Part shown: positions 12,064-30,159 of the stretch, piece after piece | Layout of the letters: each line of letters starts with the position of its first letter | How positions within the stretch are numbered: position 1 is the first letter of the stretch | From: Eriocheir sinensis | Taxonomy: Eukaryota; Arthropoda; Malacostraca; Decapoda; Varunidae | Assembly (NCBI RefSeq): GCF_024679095.1 | Contig: NC_066549.1 | Span: forward strand, 9,112,107 to 9,176,106 | DNA length: 64,000 bases | Reading direction: 5' to 3' | The notes under the pieces: generated by a model | The model's input: the letters and a program-made list of their open reading frames with translations, nothing else | Told to the model about the DNA's origin: nothing | The model's database searches: none | Program-made: the position numbers and the translations under genes

Positions 12064-14867
12064 CCACTGGAGGAGTCCCACAGCCACACGAGCATCCAGC
12101 AACAGTCTGTATTGATTTCCTTCGGATCAAATAAACAGTGGACCGTTCATGATTACAGCTCCGCTTCCATTTGCATAACATAATGCTGCAACAATTCCTC
12201 TCGCTGCCGCGATGCTGGCGAGCAGCACGACTGATCCCGCTGTGCATTCCCGGAGCTGTGACTGTGCCTTCCAGCTGGGAGGCGATGCAGCTAAAGACAG
12301 CCTCCAGTGTAGTTTTGTAATTCCGTTTAAAATTGTCGAGTTGTTTTTATTTTTTGGAATGTGCCGCGTAAACCCAGCAGGTGGGCCGTCACACACAGGT
12401 GGTGCTGTGATCGGTGAGGCGGGAGCGCACCGGCTACTTAGGGTGGTAAATTTCGAGGCAACGGGTGGCGGTGTTTCGGAAAATTAATGTTGGCAGAGTG
12501 GCGACATCGGTGAAAATAATGGGACAAGATGATGGCTCTGGGAAAATTCATTGGAGGGCATGGTGGAAACAATGGTGCCAGTACAATGGTGCCAGCGGTC
12601 GTCACACGGGTCGAGCAGAGATAACAACACGAGTCAAGGCACACAGGTGGAAGGCGCTCGATGCAGGTGTTCGGTAGTGAAGGCCAGGCAGTGATCGGCG
12701 GACGAACGCTCGATAAATTCCTGAAACCGAGTGAGTGTGAGGAGTGAGTGACGGCCGTGATGTGCCGCTGACAAGCGAGGGGGCACGGCCGGGGGAGGGG
12801 TGACCACGGGGGGGGGGTGAAGGGACAGAGGGAAAGGAAGGGTTACTGGTAGTGTTGTGCGTGAGGCGAAGAGAAATGGGTCACAGTGGTCGGGGGAGGA
12901 TGGTTGTGATGATGGGGTTTGTGGTGGTGGTGATGGCTCCGTTGATTCGGTGGAAAGTGTGAATGTCGTGGTGATGGCTGTTAATACTGTGGTGGTGGTG
13001 GTGGAAATGCTATAGTGGCGGGGGCTGGAGTGGTAGGAGTAGTCTGTTGAATATATAGTTTTGGTGCCACTGTTTGATCGTGATGTTATGGTGGTAGAGG
13101 TTCTGGTGGTGATGATGTTGGTGAAGGTGACGACGTTGGTGGCGTGGTAGTAGTGGTTGCAGCGGTGGAGGCGATAAAGATGACGCTGAATATAGGTTTA
13201 GTGCTGGTACTCGCGTTGTGGGTGGTGGAGTTGGTTAGGCTGGAGTTGATGAGAGTGGGGAGGCGGCGACGGTGAGGTGGTCGTGGTGGTGGGGGTGGTG
13301 TCGCTGGGGCCTTGGGGTGGCTGGGCGGCGTCGGAGCTGCGCCATAAATCTGGTGTAATCAGGAGGCAACAAGGCGTGGCGGGACCATCACAGGGGCGCC
13401 CCGAGGCCCTCCCACGCCGCGCACCGACACCCTTTGTTCCTCGCCCGCTTCATTAACTACCGCATTCACGCTATTTTCCCGCCTCCTCGCGCCGCGGCCC
13501 CTTGCCACCTGCTGCCGTCCCGTCATAAGCACCTGCTGTTGCTCTGCCCTGCTCACCTGCCCTGCTGCTTGCGTATGGCCTTCGATTCCTTCCTGCTGTA
13601 CTACCTACATCGTTACTGCCTGATTCTGCAGCTGTGTGCTGCAGCCACGTTCTGTTTCTGTTCTGCCGTACGTGCACCGCACCACACAAAAGTAATAGAC
13701 CAGGTGGAGCAGTCCCGTAGAGTTTGTTTATCACTAGCCGCGCGCCTCCACAGAATCATTTCCACGACATTGCTCAATACTTTATGTTGTTGAACAATGG
13801 TACTTTTTAGTCCCAGGAGAATACTAGGAGCAGGATTTACATATGCGTCCTCACTTGTTACACGCGGAAACACTGCTCGTCCTTTTCTCTTTTAGTCGGA
13901 GTTTTAAAAAAAAAATGAAAGAAAACTGTGGTCCCAATCTTTAATGCGTCTGTCTGCCTAAATATTTGATTAGCGTTTTACGATTTGAAGAACTATAATT
14001 CATCAATCTGTTGCATATGAATATAAAAGGTTATGTTTTCCGCACTCGAAAAATAAAACCACGTTTTAAAACAAGCAAAACCAATCATGCAGCGATACTT
14101 GCATCGTAAAATAAGGAAGCAAAATTTCTGAGACTTTATGAGAATTATATTATCATCGATTTAGTAGATGTTACATTAATAGTAAATATACATTACTCTA
14201 ATACAAGGATACATAGCACTGACGTGCCCTAAGAATTCTTGATACCCTATTGGATAAACATTCATTCTATATTACTTTACCACTTATACCGAGGCGTCAG
14301 GTTTATTTTTGTTCGTTATTATTTTTGCTTTTGCTGGAGCTTACAAAAAAAATCATCCCCAAGTTTGTGTTCAAACACAAACGCACACACAAAAAAAATA
14401 AACGCCACCTGTGGCAATAAAAGTTACAGAAAATTTACCCGCACAAAAGAGCAACCTGAAACTCTGGGTAAAAGAAAAAACATTTATTTTGGTTTCGTGG
14501 CTCCATACTATTGGAAACTTAACCTACGGGGCAGTAATTTACCCGCCCCGCCCAAAGCCTCCATTCCACTCTTACTTACGGTTCACAACTCAGGCCAGCG
14601 AGCTAGCCCGGCTACTCCACGTTTCTTGAACACGTTCCTCCCACTCCATCAATCGCCACAACGTTGCATCCCTCCTCGTAGGGAGGATCCTGGCGAGCTG
14701 TTGTTCTAGCGTGCAGCGGCTGTTGAGCCTACCTTTGCTATACTCCAGGCCATTGGAACGCTATGAGGCTTCTTTCACTTAGATCTAAATCTCGTGTGTG
14801 GGCTAAAGTGGCTCTTTTCCTTTACTAAAAGAAGGAGTGGTGCATATTTTATCATATAGTATGTCTT
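12062..14867. other. Non-coding sequence with a GGT-rich strand-biased block
   Basis: 12170-12340 is mixed-composition sequence with an ATTTGCAT octamer. 12790-13330 is strongly G+T-rich (GGTGGTGGTG, GTGATGG) and then switches to C-rich at 13380-13580. Confidence 0.5.
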
Positions 14868-15000
14868 ACATGCATACATACATACATACATACTTACATT
14901 CATACATACATACATACATACATGCAGACAGACAGACAGAGAGACACAGATTTATAGACAGACAGATACAGACAGACACAGATATATAGACAGACAGACA
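14868..15000 (+). repeat. (ATAC)n and (GACA)n tetranucleotides
   Basis: CATA/CATT repeats to about 14925, then imperfect GACA and GATA repeats abutting the SINE at 15001. GACA resumes after the SINE tail at 15480, so the SINE sits inside, or spawned, the array. Confidence 0.9.
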
Positions 15001-15480
15001 GGGAGGCGGTGGCTGAGTCGACAGAGTGACGGCGCCGTGTTCAGGATGACGCGAGTTCAATCTCCGCCCGGTGCCACCAAGCAGGGATTTTTCAGCCGCC
15101 GCCGAGTGGCTTAAAACTACCCACATGCTGTCCAGAAGACCAGCTATCAACCCGGACTCTAGATTCTAGGATTAAAGATGAGCTCCGGGAGGGCAGCATG
15201 AACCAATAAACATTCGCCTGCGCCAGAACGTGCTGGGCCGACCATCAGGTCCCACCGGGAAGAAGCCTTGGGCCGACCATCAGGCCCCACCGGGAAGAAG
15301 CTTTGGGCCGACCATCAGGCCCCACCGGGAAGAAGCCTTGGGCCGACCATCAGGTCCCACCGGGAAGAAGCCTTGGGCCGACCATCAGGTCAAACCGGGA
15401 AGAAGCCTTGGGCCGACCATCAGGCCCCACCGGGAAGATGCCTACCGGCACAATAGGCCGCGGCGTAAAAAAAAAAAAAG
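15001..15480 (+). mobile_element. tRNA-derived SINE with an amplified internal 35-bp unit
   Basis: The head GGGAGGCGGTGGCTGAGTCG holds an A-box-like TGGCTGAGTCG, and GCGAGTTCAATCTCC at 15051-15065 fits a pol III B box. The body continues GAGTGGCTTAAAACTACCC, ACATGCTGTCC and AACCCGGACTCTAGATTC, then GAGCTCCGGGAGGGCAGC and ATGAACCAATAA. I recognise it as a common decapod-type SINE. Six 35-bp units fill 15234-15443, followed by GGCCGCGGCG and an A13 tail (about 15467-15479). It is flanked on both sides by (GACA)n. Confidence 0.75.
15234..15443 (+). repeat. 35-bp minisatellite, 6 copies, inside the SINE
   Basis: Units start at 15234, 15269, 15304, 15339, 15374 and 15409, all exactly 35 bp. Each reads TGGGCCGACCATCAGG, YCCCACCGGG and AAGAAGCCT with few substitutions (CTTT at 15301, GTCAAA in copy 5, GATGCCT in the last). 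A period of 35 rotates the frame, so the collagen-like open frames over it are not evidence of a protein. Confidence 0.95.
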
Positions 15481-17140
15481 ACAGACAGACGTATATACAT
15501 ACATATATATGCATATTGGATTATAAAATCTTCAACGACGGTGTTGTAAAATATTCAGTTTCACGAGTATCGAAAATCTTGACATTTTCCTCCAGCGACG
15601 TGACCTGTTGAAGGACAAATGATTTTTTTTCCATTCAAAGGAGACAGTTTATGGCAAAACACATGTAGACAAAGTCCGCAAAGCACTGCAACTACGAAAA
15701 GCATATGTATAGAAATAGTCCAAAGTGTAGTGACTTAAGTCTCTTGATACTCCTTTCCGGGAAGCAATGCACTATAGTATAGTGCTTTGTTGTTGAAAAA
15801 AAAAATAATGAAGTAATTACTGAAGTAAGAAGATATTCATATACTTTAATTATAATTTATTTTCTTCTAGATATTATTTATCATTTCCGATTAAGTCTTA
15901 GGAAAATCTCCTCTAGATTGAAGTTCGTGAATTCCAGGCGGCGGGAGTCACACCTTTCCCGGCACATTTCAGAAGCTTGCAATGGATCTTTAAGATAATG
16001 ATGGGTGTAAAACTGAGTCGTTATAAGAAAAGTTTCGAAATAAATTGCGAGTCAAGACCAAACACATTAAGGGCAATTGATCAATTGAAGGGACACAAGA
16101 AATGTATTTTTTCCACTCCTTCCCACACGCACCTGACTGGGAAAAATTTAGTGAGCAAGGTGAAGCGGTTCCCACGCTGGGAGATTCATTCCCCTCACCA
16201 GCCCTCCCCTCCACCACCACCACCACCCCGCTCCCCGCAGCCCTCCCTTTCCCTCTGCTGCCCTTCTCTTCTTGCCTACTGCCTCCCTCCCGTCCTCCTT
16301 CCCCCCAGTCCCCCCCACACTATTCCTCCCAGCAGCACCGCCGCCCTTTACCCCTTTTGACAAGGTTCCCCAGAGAATACTGGAATCTCCTGCGCGTTTG
16401 AAGAGAGAGAACGTAATTTTATGGAAAAAAATATCAAGATCAGAAGATGACTAGCGGAGTAAGAACAAGAACAAGAACAAGAACAAGTGCATTTGTATTA
16501 AAGGAATCCGGAAGCCTCGATTTGTGGCAAAGATATCAATGAAAATTCGGCTCTGTTGACGGGCTTGGACATAATTATAAAACTCAACTTATGTTGCAAA
16601 AAAAAAAAAAAAAAAAAACTAAAAACCGTAGTGTAGTAAAAAAAATATTGGCAGTATTTACCACAAGAAAGTTTTTTTTTTTTAGTTAATCAACATTATG
16701 TATTTTTTTCTTTTATTGATAGACTTTGGAGGAGCCTCCCTTTATCTGTATTTTCTCCTTCCTACGATTTAAACTCTCAAGAGGAAAGTATCAAAGAACC
16801 CCGGGAAAGTAAATATGATCTCTGTCTTTTGACGTCTTAAAATGTAATTTATTTGCAGCAGTATATGACGGGATTTTAATTTTTGCAATAAAATGAGGCA
16901 TAAAAAAATATCTCGTTGACGTCAGTGGTAAACCTTCGCTTCTTAACGTCGGAATACGCGCTCCTCCAACCTTTTCCTTTACTCCTATCAAGCAATTAAC
17001 GTCGCGCCTCGCCGAGAACGAATCCGCCGATCACCTGCGGAAACCAAACTGTCCTGAGCCCGTTGTCACTCAGAGCACGTAAGTCATTCCAGTGTCCGAT
17101 CTTCAGCTGCCTCATGTGTGGGGAGTGTTAGGCAAGACTG

Positions 17141-17143
<3 letters not shown>
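15481..17143. other. Non-coding sequence, nothing recognised
   Basis: Unique. 16190-16350 is C-rich (CCTCCC and CCACCACC). Confidence 0.5.
16598..16618 (+). repeat. Poly(A) run
   Basis: Twenty-one A residues. No recognisable retroelement precedes it. Confidence 0.9.

Positions 17144-17219
<76 letters not shown>
17144..17219 (+). repeat. (TC)n microsatellite
   Basis: About 38 TC units, followed by degraded GCTCACTCGCTCGCTC. Confidence 0.97.
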
Positions 17220-17222
<3 letters not shown>

Positions 17223-17309
17223 CACTCGCTCGCTCTTGAAGTAAATAATTAAATTCATATCACTGATGGTTCGGCGAGCTGAGTGGATGAGGAAAACGGG
17301 AAGGTGCCG

Positions 17310-17454
17310 GAAGAAGAAGAAGAAGAAGAAGAAGAAGAAGAAGAAGAAGAAAAAGAAAAAGAAAAAGAAGAAGAAGAAGGATTTGGCGGAGGAGGAGGAG
17401 GAGAAGGAAAAGAAGAAGAAAAAGAAAAGAGAAAAGAAAGAGAAGAAAAACAGA
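17310..17454 (+). repeat. (GAA)n and related purine run
   Basis: GAA triplets interrupted by AAA and GGA. An all-purine strand for over 100 bases with mirror symmetry. Confidence 0.95.
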
Positions 17455-18041
17455 AACAAGGATGGTCGAAAAGAAAAATAGTTACAAGGTTTTAAGTCGA
17501 ATAGAGAGAATAACGAAAAAAATAAAGAAGGGGAAAATAAAGACGGGTAGAAAAGAAAGAGAAACAAACAACAAGCAAAAAATAAATTACAGGAAGAAAG
17601 AAAGAAGGGAAAAAAAGAAGACGAGTAAACGAGAATAGACAGACAGGCACCCAGCCAAAACTATCCCGCCCGCCAGACAGACAGACGAGAACAAAGGCTG
17701 ATCACCGCCACTTCTCCAATATGAACACATTAAGTGAAATCCAACCCACCAATTCCTTTCCGCGGCGTCCCCTCCCTCCTCAGCCTCCCTCGCAGCGCCC
17801 TGGGGAAGTATCATCCCATAATGCCATTTTCCTCGACTCGCGCGTCCTTGGGGGGCGGCACAAGTGCATTTTATAATGAGGAATTAAATGAACAGATTGA
17901 CAAGGAGAAGGCCATATGGGCTTCCCGAGTCGCACATGGGGCCGCCCCGGAGCCGCCTCTCTCAAGCCTTTTGATGTCGACTTTGCTTCTCATCGCAGAG
18001 TCAAGTTAGGGAAAAAAGAAATCCCTGCCGGCACAGCTGAG

Positions 18042-18147
<106 letters not shown>

Positions 18148-18206
18148 AAAAACAATATAAAAACAGAAAAAAAATGAAAAAAAGACAGAAAGAAAAGGAG
18201 AAAGAA

Positions 18207-18352
<146 letters not shown>

Positions 18353-18769
18353 CGAGCGTTGGTGTGCGAATCACTTCCTCTCCTTTGTTGAGGAGAAAAA
18401 AAAATATATTGTGTATCCCTCAATTAATTACGACACTCTGTGCTTCGGGGCGGGAGCTGGACGTCTGGATACATTATAGATAAGTTTTCGTTTCACTTTT
18501 CTGACGCGAGAATCTGATTGTAAAAGAATGTTCGCGTAGTTTTATTAAACGTTTGTGAAACTTACGTGTTTGCTTTGTTTCCTAGATGGTTCTGCTGCTG
18601 CCGGTTTTTGTGGAAGTTTATTTCATTCAAGCTAAGTAATCAGAACATATTTTCTTTCGCCTAAATGATTCCACGCAGGACTCATCTATAAAATCTTTGT
18701 TTGCGCGGGTCATTCCTGGCGGACTTGTCTCTGCCAAACTTGTTGACATACATAATAGATTTCCTCCTG

Positions 18770-18771
<2 letters not shown>

Positions 18772-18812
<41 letters not shown>

Positions 18813-18824
18813 CACTGTCTCTCT

Positions 18825-18883
<59 letters not shown>
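18772..18883 (+). repeat. Compound (CT)n-(GT)n
   Basis: CT 18772-18809, a short CT/GT transition, then GT 18829-18883. Confidence 0.97.
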
Positions 18884-21201
<2,318 letters not shown>

Positions 21202-22349
21202 CTTTAAAAATATTTCATTAAAACACTGAATAATGTTGCTGCTTTCAGAATTTATATTATCATTATTATTATCATTGTTATCGTTATCATAAGTAGTAAT
21301 AGTAATTGCTGTTATTGTAGCAACATATCACTAGAGTTAGTATTAATCTATTGCCATCATCATTGCCATTTTTGCAACTCACACTGACTAGTAGAACAGC
21401 TATAAAGTCTAAACATTTATTTAAGAAATGCCTTTTTCTGTATTGACTTTGTCGTGTTCTAAACTATTTTTCACATTGACGTAAAGATCTTTTTTTTATT
21501 TTGGTAATTTTGCTAATGCAGTGATATGAATTTCTTATTTGAACCTGAGCAAATGACAAAAGAATTATTATTATGTCGAAAGAAAGTTAAGCACGTTGTC
21601 TAAAGTATGTTTTTAATATATTAAGTTTTGCGCAAAGTTGTCGAATAGGAAAACAAAGATGGAGAAAGAGGAGAAGAATGAGATAGATGAGGGCGAAAAT
21701 TTCAAGTTAAAAAGAAGCGCGGAGGGTGAGAGGGATGGAGGCAGGACAGGGGAGGGGCAGGCGTCTGGTAACTGGTAATGGGCTAATCCATCTCCCTCCC
21801 TCTGCCGTCTGCACTCCCCCTCACCCCTCACCCGCACGCCCGGCCTCCCTCAGCCTTTCCATCTCACCTCTCCACATTCCCCCTCATCCTCCTCAATCTT
21901 ACACCCTCCTCCTCACCTCCCTTCGAAAAACACTCCAAATCTCAAACGTCCACGAGACCCGCTTTTAGGGCCACATTTGACAGAGTCCCTCCTGCCTCCC
22001 TTCACTAATAATTCAGAAACATCAAAGGTTAGGCTTCGGATACGTTCACCTGAATTCAGCAATTTTCACTGGACTTTTGGTGATATGCGTGCTGGAAGTT
22101 AGAGATACGTGGTTTCGGTATGTACATTTTCACTGCCTCCCTCATTCTCCCTTTCTGTCCCTCCTGGTCCTCATGTGCCCTTCACCTGAGCCTAGCGCCC
22201 CTCACCACCGGCTCACAACACACACTCTCTCTCACAATCCCCGATACTCCATCCCAGAGACTCATGGCTTGCAGCCGACGACAGGTTCCCAGTGAAGTGG
22301 CCCGTGCGTCGCCAAGGGACGGAAATAGCGTCCTGCAGCCTCAAGGGGA

Positions 22350-22685
22350 ACCTCTCATAGTGTCTATATCACCGATGGCCAGGACTAGATAATTCTGTCC
22401 TGAGTCTACGTGATGGTGTGGTCTGCGTGTGTAGCTTAGGGTCATCGAGAAGCCCAAGAGTTACTACTGGTGCCTTCTTTCCCTTATGGTTCTCTGCGAG
22501 GCTCTCATCCTCTCTTAGTGTCTCTGTACCACCGATGGGCAAGACTAAATAGTTCTGTCCTGAGTCTACGTGATGGCGTGGTATGTGTGTAGCCTAAAGC
22601 CACCTAGAAGCCCCAAACTTTCTCCCGATGCCTCCTTTCCCGCGATCAAGAGCTTATGGTTCCCTGCGTGGCTCTCATCCTTCAT
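22350..22685 (+). repeat. Two-copy direct duplication, ~158 bp
   Basis: AGTGTCTATATCACCGATGG at 22359 recurs as AGTGTCTCTGTACCACCGATGG at 22517, followed in both by TTCTGTCCTGAGTCTACG and GTGATGGYGTGGT, then GTGTGTAGCYTA, GAGAAGCCC or AGAAGCCCC, and TTATGGTTCYCTGCG with GGCTCTCATCC. Roughly 85 percent identical by eye. Confidence 0.85.
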
Positions 22686-23345
22686 CCACTTGGTTTCAGT
22701 CCGCAGTGCGCCGTCAAGATTTCATTATCATATATTCTCCTCGTGTAAGAGAGCTGCGTTATTTATGTATTCCACTTGGTTGCCTTAACGTAATCTGCTT
22801 AGCTGCATAATTTTCCATATTCTTAACCTCTTTCCTAACTTTCTGGATTACTTTTTCTTGCATATATTTCTTGCGTTTGCATTTTAATCTCGACCGTTCG
22901 TTTACGTATTTTGTGCAGCCAGTCCTTTCATATTTATTCATAAACCGGTAACTTCCTTTACTGTGCAGGTGATGTACGTGTTGCATTTTTAATTTCACTT
23001 TCCTCTTCCAACGAGATTTATTTTTTTATTTTTCATCTGTTCTGTTTCATTCCTGTATTTCCAAAGTCAGAACCATTTTAGTTTTCCTCCTCACTTCCCC
23101 ATCCCTTCCTCTCTCCCTCCCTCCCTCCCTCCCCCTCCCTCCCTCACCTGCTGCTTCCAGCCTTGACACCCCTGACAGCCCGTCGTAACTTCCCAGCGAG
23201 GCATCTTTCGTGGACGTGTAAGATTTCATTAGAGTGTGTCATTCCGCGTCGCCCGCCTGTACGCAGCGCTGAAGGCAGTGGTGCGGACGTCCGTCAGTCT
23301 CGGCTATGACGGCAGACACAGCAGCTGCAGGACTCAAGGCTGCAA

Positions 23346-23350
<5 letters not shown>

Positions 23351-23399
<49 letters not shown>
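23351..23399 (+). repeat. (GA)n microsatellite
   Basis: Twenty-four GA units. Confidence 0.97.
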
Positions 23400-23402
<3 letters not shown>

Positions 23403-23559
23403 CCATCAGTGACAACACTGTTGGCGGTGGGGACAAAGAATACATGGTCAAAGAGCTATGTGCCCTTCGTCCACACTGCGGTGCTAAATTTGCCTGAAAA
23501 ATTAAGACTGCTGGGGCATAGCGGGTTTGTCGGTTTATATCTAATGTAATGTGTAAATA

Positions 23560-24330
<771 letters not shown>

Positions 24331-24639
24331 GTATGTTTTTCACTTGTTTATAAAATATGAATCTCGTTCCAAAAAACTTACTTTTTGTTTTCTTTTTTCT
24401 CTTTACATGATAAACGCGCGGAGTGTAGAGAAAAAATGTAATGAAGCCTGACCAACTGAACTCGATAGTGAGTCACTTTATGTTCATTTTTACTACTGAA
24501 GCAAGCTTGTTGACCTCCCTTCAACCTAAGCTAAGGCATTGGAAAGTACAATGAAATATTACTCTAGCAAAATTACAGTATTTATTAGAAATCAATAGAA
24601 ACATTAAACTGACACTAATATATTTTGAAATCACCGAAA

Positions 24640-25130
24640 ATGATGGAGAAATTGAAAAGAGAGGAAGAGAGGGAGGTGGAGAGGGGAAAGGAAGAAGGCA
24701 GGAAGGATGGAAGAATGAGAGGGCAGAAGGGAGAGTCTTCCGTCAAGACCGTTAGACAATAATAGAGGAAAGGAAGAAGGAAGGAAAAAATATATGAAGG
24801 CCTGAAGAGAGGAAGAAAAGGGAAAGAGGAAAGAAGAGGAAGGAAGGAAAGCAAAGGGAAGACAGATAGAGAGAAGAAAAGAAGGGAGGGAGAGAAGGAG
24901 AGTGAAAAATAATGATTGAAGAAAAGAGAAGAATACAGGAAGGAAGGAAAGCGAAGGGAAGACAGATAGAAAAAAGAAAAGAAGGGAGGGAGAGAAGGAA
25001 AGAGAAAAATAATGGTGGAAGAAAAGGGAAGAATACAGGAAGGAAGGAGAGAAGGAAGGAAGGAGGGAGGGAAGGAAGGAGAGAAGGAAGGAGGGAGGGA
25101 GGGAAGGAAGGAGGGACGAAGAAAAAGCTT
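24640..25130 (+). repeat. Purine-rich GGAA/GAAGG tract with an internal ~110-bp repeat
   Basis: Nearly all purine on this strand. GGAAGGAAAGCRAAGGGAAG, then ACAGATAGARARAAGAAAAG and AAGGGAGGGAGAGAAGG, occurs at about 24839 and 24940, so it is partly a tandem duplication. It ends in pure GGAA/GGGA repeats. Confidence 0.85.
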
Positions 25131-25829
25131 AGAAGAAGGAGGCTCTGCAGCATAGCGTGAGGGATGCCGTCCATCAGGCAGGACAACAGCTGCTCCGAGG
25201 CTCCTGCTGGCGGCCCTTTGTGTGTGTGCCGCCCCCGACCACTGCTGAAGCCCCCACCCACTACACGCCCCCCTCCTCTCCTCGCCACCCCCATCGCGTC
25301 ATCCTTCCACCCCACCCCCATAACGCCACCTCCTCCACACCACCCCCATCACCTCACCCATCCTTTCCATGTCACCCCTTCCACGACCGCTCCCCCCCAC
25401 CACCTCCATCCCATCACTCTTTCACACTACCCTCAACACGCCACCCTATCCACGCTAACCCATTCATACAACCTCCTCCACATCATTCTTCGACGTGATA
25501 CCAACCCTCAATTCCACCCCCTCCACGCCCTCCCCTTCCATGCTCCCACCATACACGCTCTTCCTTCCAAGCCACCACAGAGCACCTCATCCAGCCGCCA
25601 CCCTCCCGCCTTGCATCTTTTCATCGGTATCGTCATCCAGTACTCGCCCAGAGCCTACAGACCGCTCAGAGCTGCAGAAACACAGTCCAGTCCATTCGCC
25701 TTCCCTGCGTCACATTCTCGTCCACCGCTCTGGCAACTCAGCAGGGAGATAGTGTTCAGCTTCCTTGTTTGGGCTGACGATCCTGAAACGTCGAGACAGA
25801 AAAGTATGCACAGTTGATGGCCACCCTGG

Positions 25830-26035
25830 AGCAACAACAACAACAACAACAACAACAACAGCAAGAGCAGCAGCAGAAACAATAGCGGCAAGCACGCACA
25901 CACACAAACAACAACAAAAAAAAAACCACATCCCTCCCACAGCAACAACAACAACAAAAACAACAAGAACGAACATACACACGACATCAACAACAATAGC
26001 AATAACAAGAGTAAAACACACACACACACACACAT
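25830..26035 (+). repeat. (CAA)n with short (CA)n
   Basis: Interrupted CAA/CAG triplets at 25830-26010, then CA at 26013-26034. Confidence 0.9.
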
Positions 26036-26443
26036 GGCCCCCCCTATACACACACAATAACTGGACAATAAACAAAAATGCTCCTTCACTTCCTCCCTCC
26101 CGTCCGTCTGCGTCCTCCTCGTGTGATTCATCCACTTAGAAGATGAGCTAAAAAGAGCCAGTGTCCACTCAGGCCGAGGACGGTGCGCGAGCTGTCAGGT
26201 GTCAGGAAGGCGGGGAAAGAAGGATGATGGATGGCACTCCCTCCCTCGCGCCCCTCGAACCCCTCACCCCCTCGTGTCTCCCATCGCCTTTGCCGCCTTT
26301 TCATCCCCTACTACAAGCCTCCCATAATATGCGCTTACAGTCTTTTCCTGGAGAGAGAGCGGCCGTGGTGTCTCCAAGAAAGGGGTTGAGAGCGGACGGA
26401 ATATTGTTGTGGTGATATCATGTCGTAGCAAAAGAAAAAAAAA

Positions 26444-28795
<2,352 letters not shown>

Positions 28796-28847
<52 letters not shown>

Positions 28848-28883
28848 TGTATTCCTTGTTTCCGTCGCTATTCCATTTATCTC

Positions 28884-28921
<38 letters not shown>
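28796..28921 (+). repeat. (CA)n and (TG)n pair
   Basis: CA at 28796-28846 and TG at 28889-28921, facing each other across a 42-bp spacer. They are inverted-complementary and could form a hairpin. Confidence 0.95.
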
Positions 28922-28922
<1 letters not shown>

Positions 28923-29168
28923 CAGTTCAGCATACACGTAGTGGTAGTATACTTTTCAATTTTCTTTTATCTCGTTTTGGCCTCCGCCCGCCTCACTCTC
29001 TCTTCTTTGGCTCTCACGCCGCCTCGCCTCGCCTCGCCTCGGCTCCCCGCGTCTGCTTATCCAGCTGTCTCGCCGCTCAGCTCTATCTATCGGGGGGGCG
29101 CTGCGTCATCCGCCACAGATAAAATACCACTTAGCAAAAATCGATGGGAAAAATTGGCTTTGTCTTAT

Positions 29169-29171
<3 letters not shown>

Positions 29172-29204
<33 letters not shown>

Positions 29205-29206
29205 AC

Positions 29207-29270
<64 letters not shown>
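29172..29270 (+). repeat. Compound (TG)n-(GA)n
   Basis: TG 29172-29202, GACA bridge, GA 29211-29270. Confidence 0.97.
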
Positions 29271-29273
<3 letters not shown>

Positions 29274-29606
29274 TTAGAAACAGCCAGCGACAAGAAATAC
29301 GCAGCAGGCTTTTTGAGACCCAGCTCGTGCCGCGTCTCACCAAAAGTTCCCATTCTTTACAAGCGTCGAGACAAACAGCCACAGCGGAGTAAAATGCAAA
29401 TGAAACGAAAGTAGAAAACAGCGAGTATAGCGACGAGTCTGCTGTGATGTTCGGGAGGGTTGTCCTTAACGGCATGACAGTGTACGCGTGTTATGTTACT
29501 TATTCATTCCTCGCGTGACATGGTTATAACTTACCTGGTTTCATTTCCTCTGTGGTCACTCTAAAGGTCGTATTCTTAAACATTTCAGCGCCCAGAACAC
29601 ATATTT

Positions 29607-29886
29607 GACCAGGCTTCCGTGGGAGTCTTAGGTATTTCCATGGGGGCTGTTTTCTGAGCCTTGTGGTAATTTCATCATTCTTCTGTACCATGAACCTATT
29701 TGACAAGGCTTCCGTAGGAGTTTTAAGTATTTCCATGGGGGTTGCTTTCTGAGCCTTGTGGTAATTTGATCATTCTTCTGTACCATGAACTTATTTGACC
29801 AGGCTTCCGTAGGTGTTTTAAATATTTCCATGGGGGCTGTTTTCTGAGCCTTGTGGTAATTTGATCATTCTTCTGTACCATGAACC
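29607..29886 (+). repeat. 95-bp tandem repeat, three copies
   Basis: Units start with GACMAGGCTTCCGTRGG at 29607, 29702 and 29797, and contain TATTTCCATGGGGGYTG, TTTCTGAGCCTTGTGG and TTCTTCTGTACCATGAAC. Spacing is exactly 95 bp. The last unit ends at 29886. Three overlapping minus-strand frames over it encode the same repeat in rotated frames. Confidence 0.9.
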
Positions 29887-30007
29887 TAAAAAACACTCAG
29901 CAGAACCCGATTGATCTCCTTTTTTTGGTCTTTGGAAATAGTTGATGTGCATGGCGGAAGCGTTTGAAAATATGGACCTAATTCTTCTTTCTTCCCGTTT
30001 TTGGTGA

Positions 30008-30155
30008 TCCATATTTTTTTTTTACAGCTACGGAGACAGTTCTAGGGCGTAAAGAAAAATATAAAAAAAAAGCCCGCTACTTACTGCTCCTGAATAGAGG
30101 TCAAAGGAGTGGCCAAAAAGAGAGGTCAATTTTGGGAGGAGAGATGTCCTGTGAC
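30008..30155 (-). mobile_element. LINE 3' UTR stub
   Basis: TTTTTTTTTTACAGCTACGG at 30018 followed by AGCCCGCTACTTACTGCTCC, then TGAATAGAGGTCAAAGGAGT and AGAGAGGTCAATTTTGGGAG, repeats the 3' end of the antisense LINE at 59016-59140 almost base for base. It is read on the minus strand, with the A-tail at the low-coordinate end. It has no coding part. Confidence 0.7.
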
Positions 30156-30159
30156 TATT

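Noticed and set aside
15230..15611. Collagen-like repeat protein (GPTGKKPWADHQ)
   Set aside because: The 35-bp period gives the same motif in three frames. It is a SINE-borne minisatellite.
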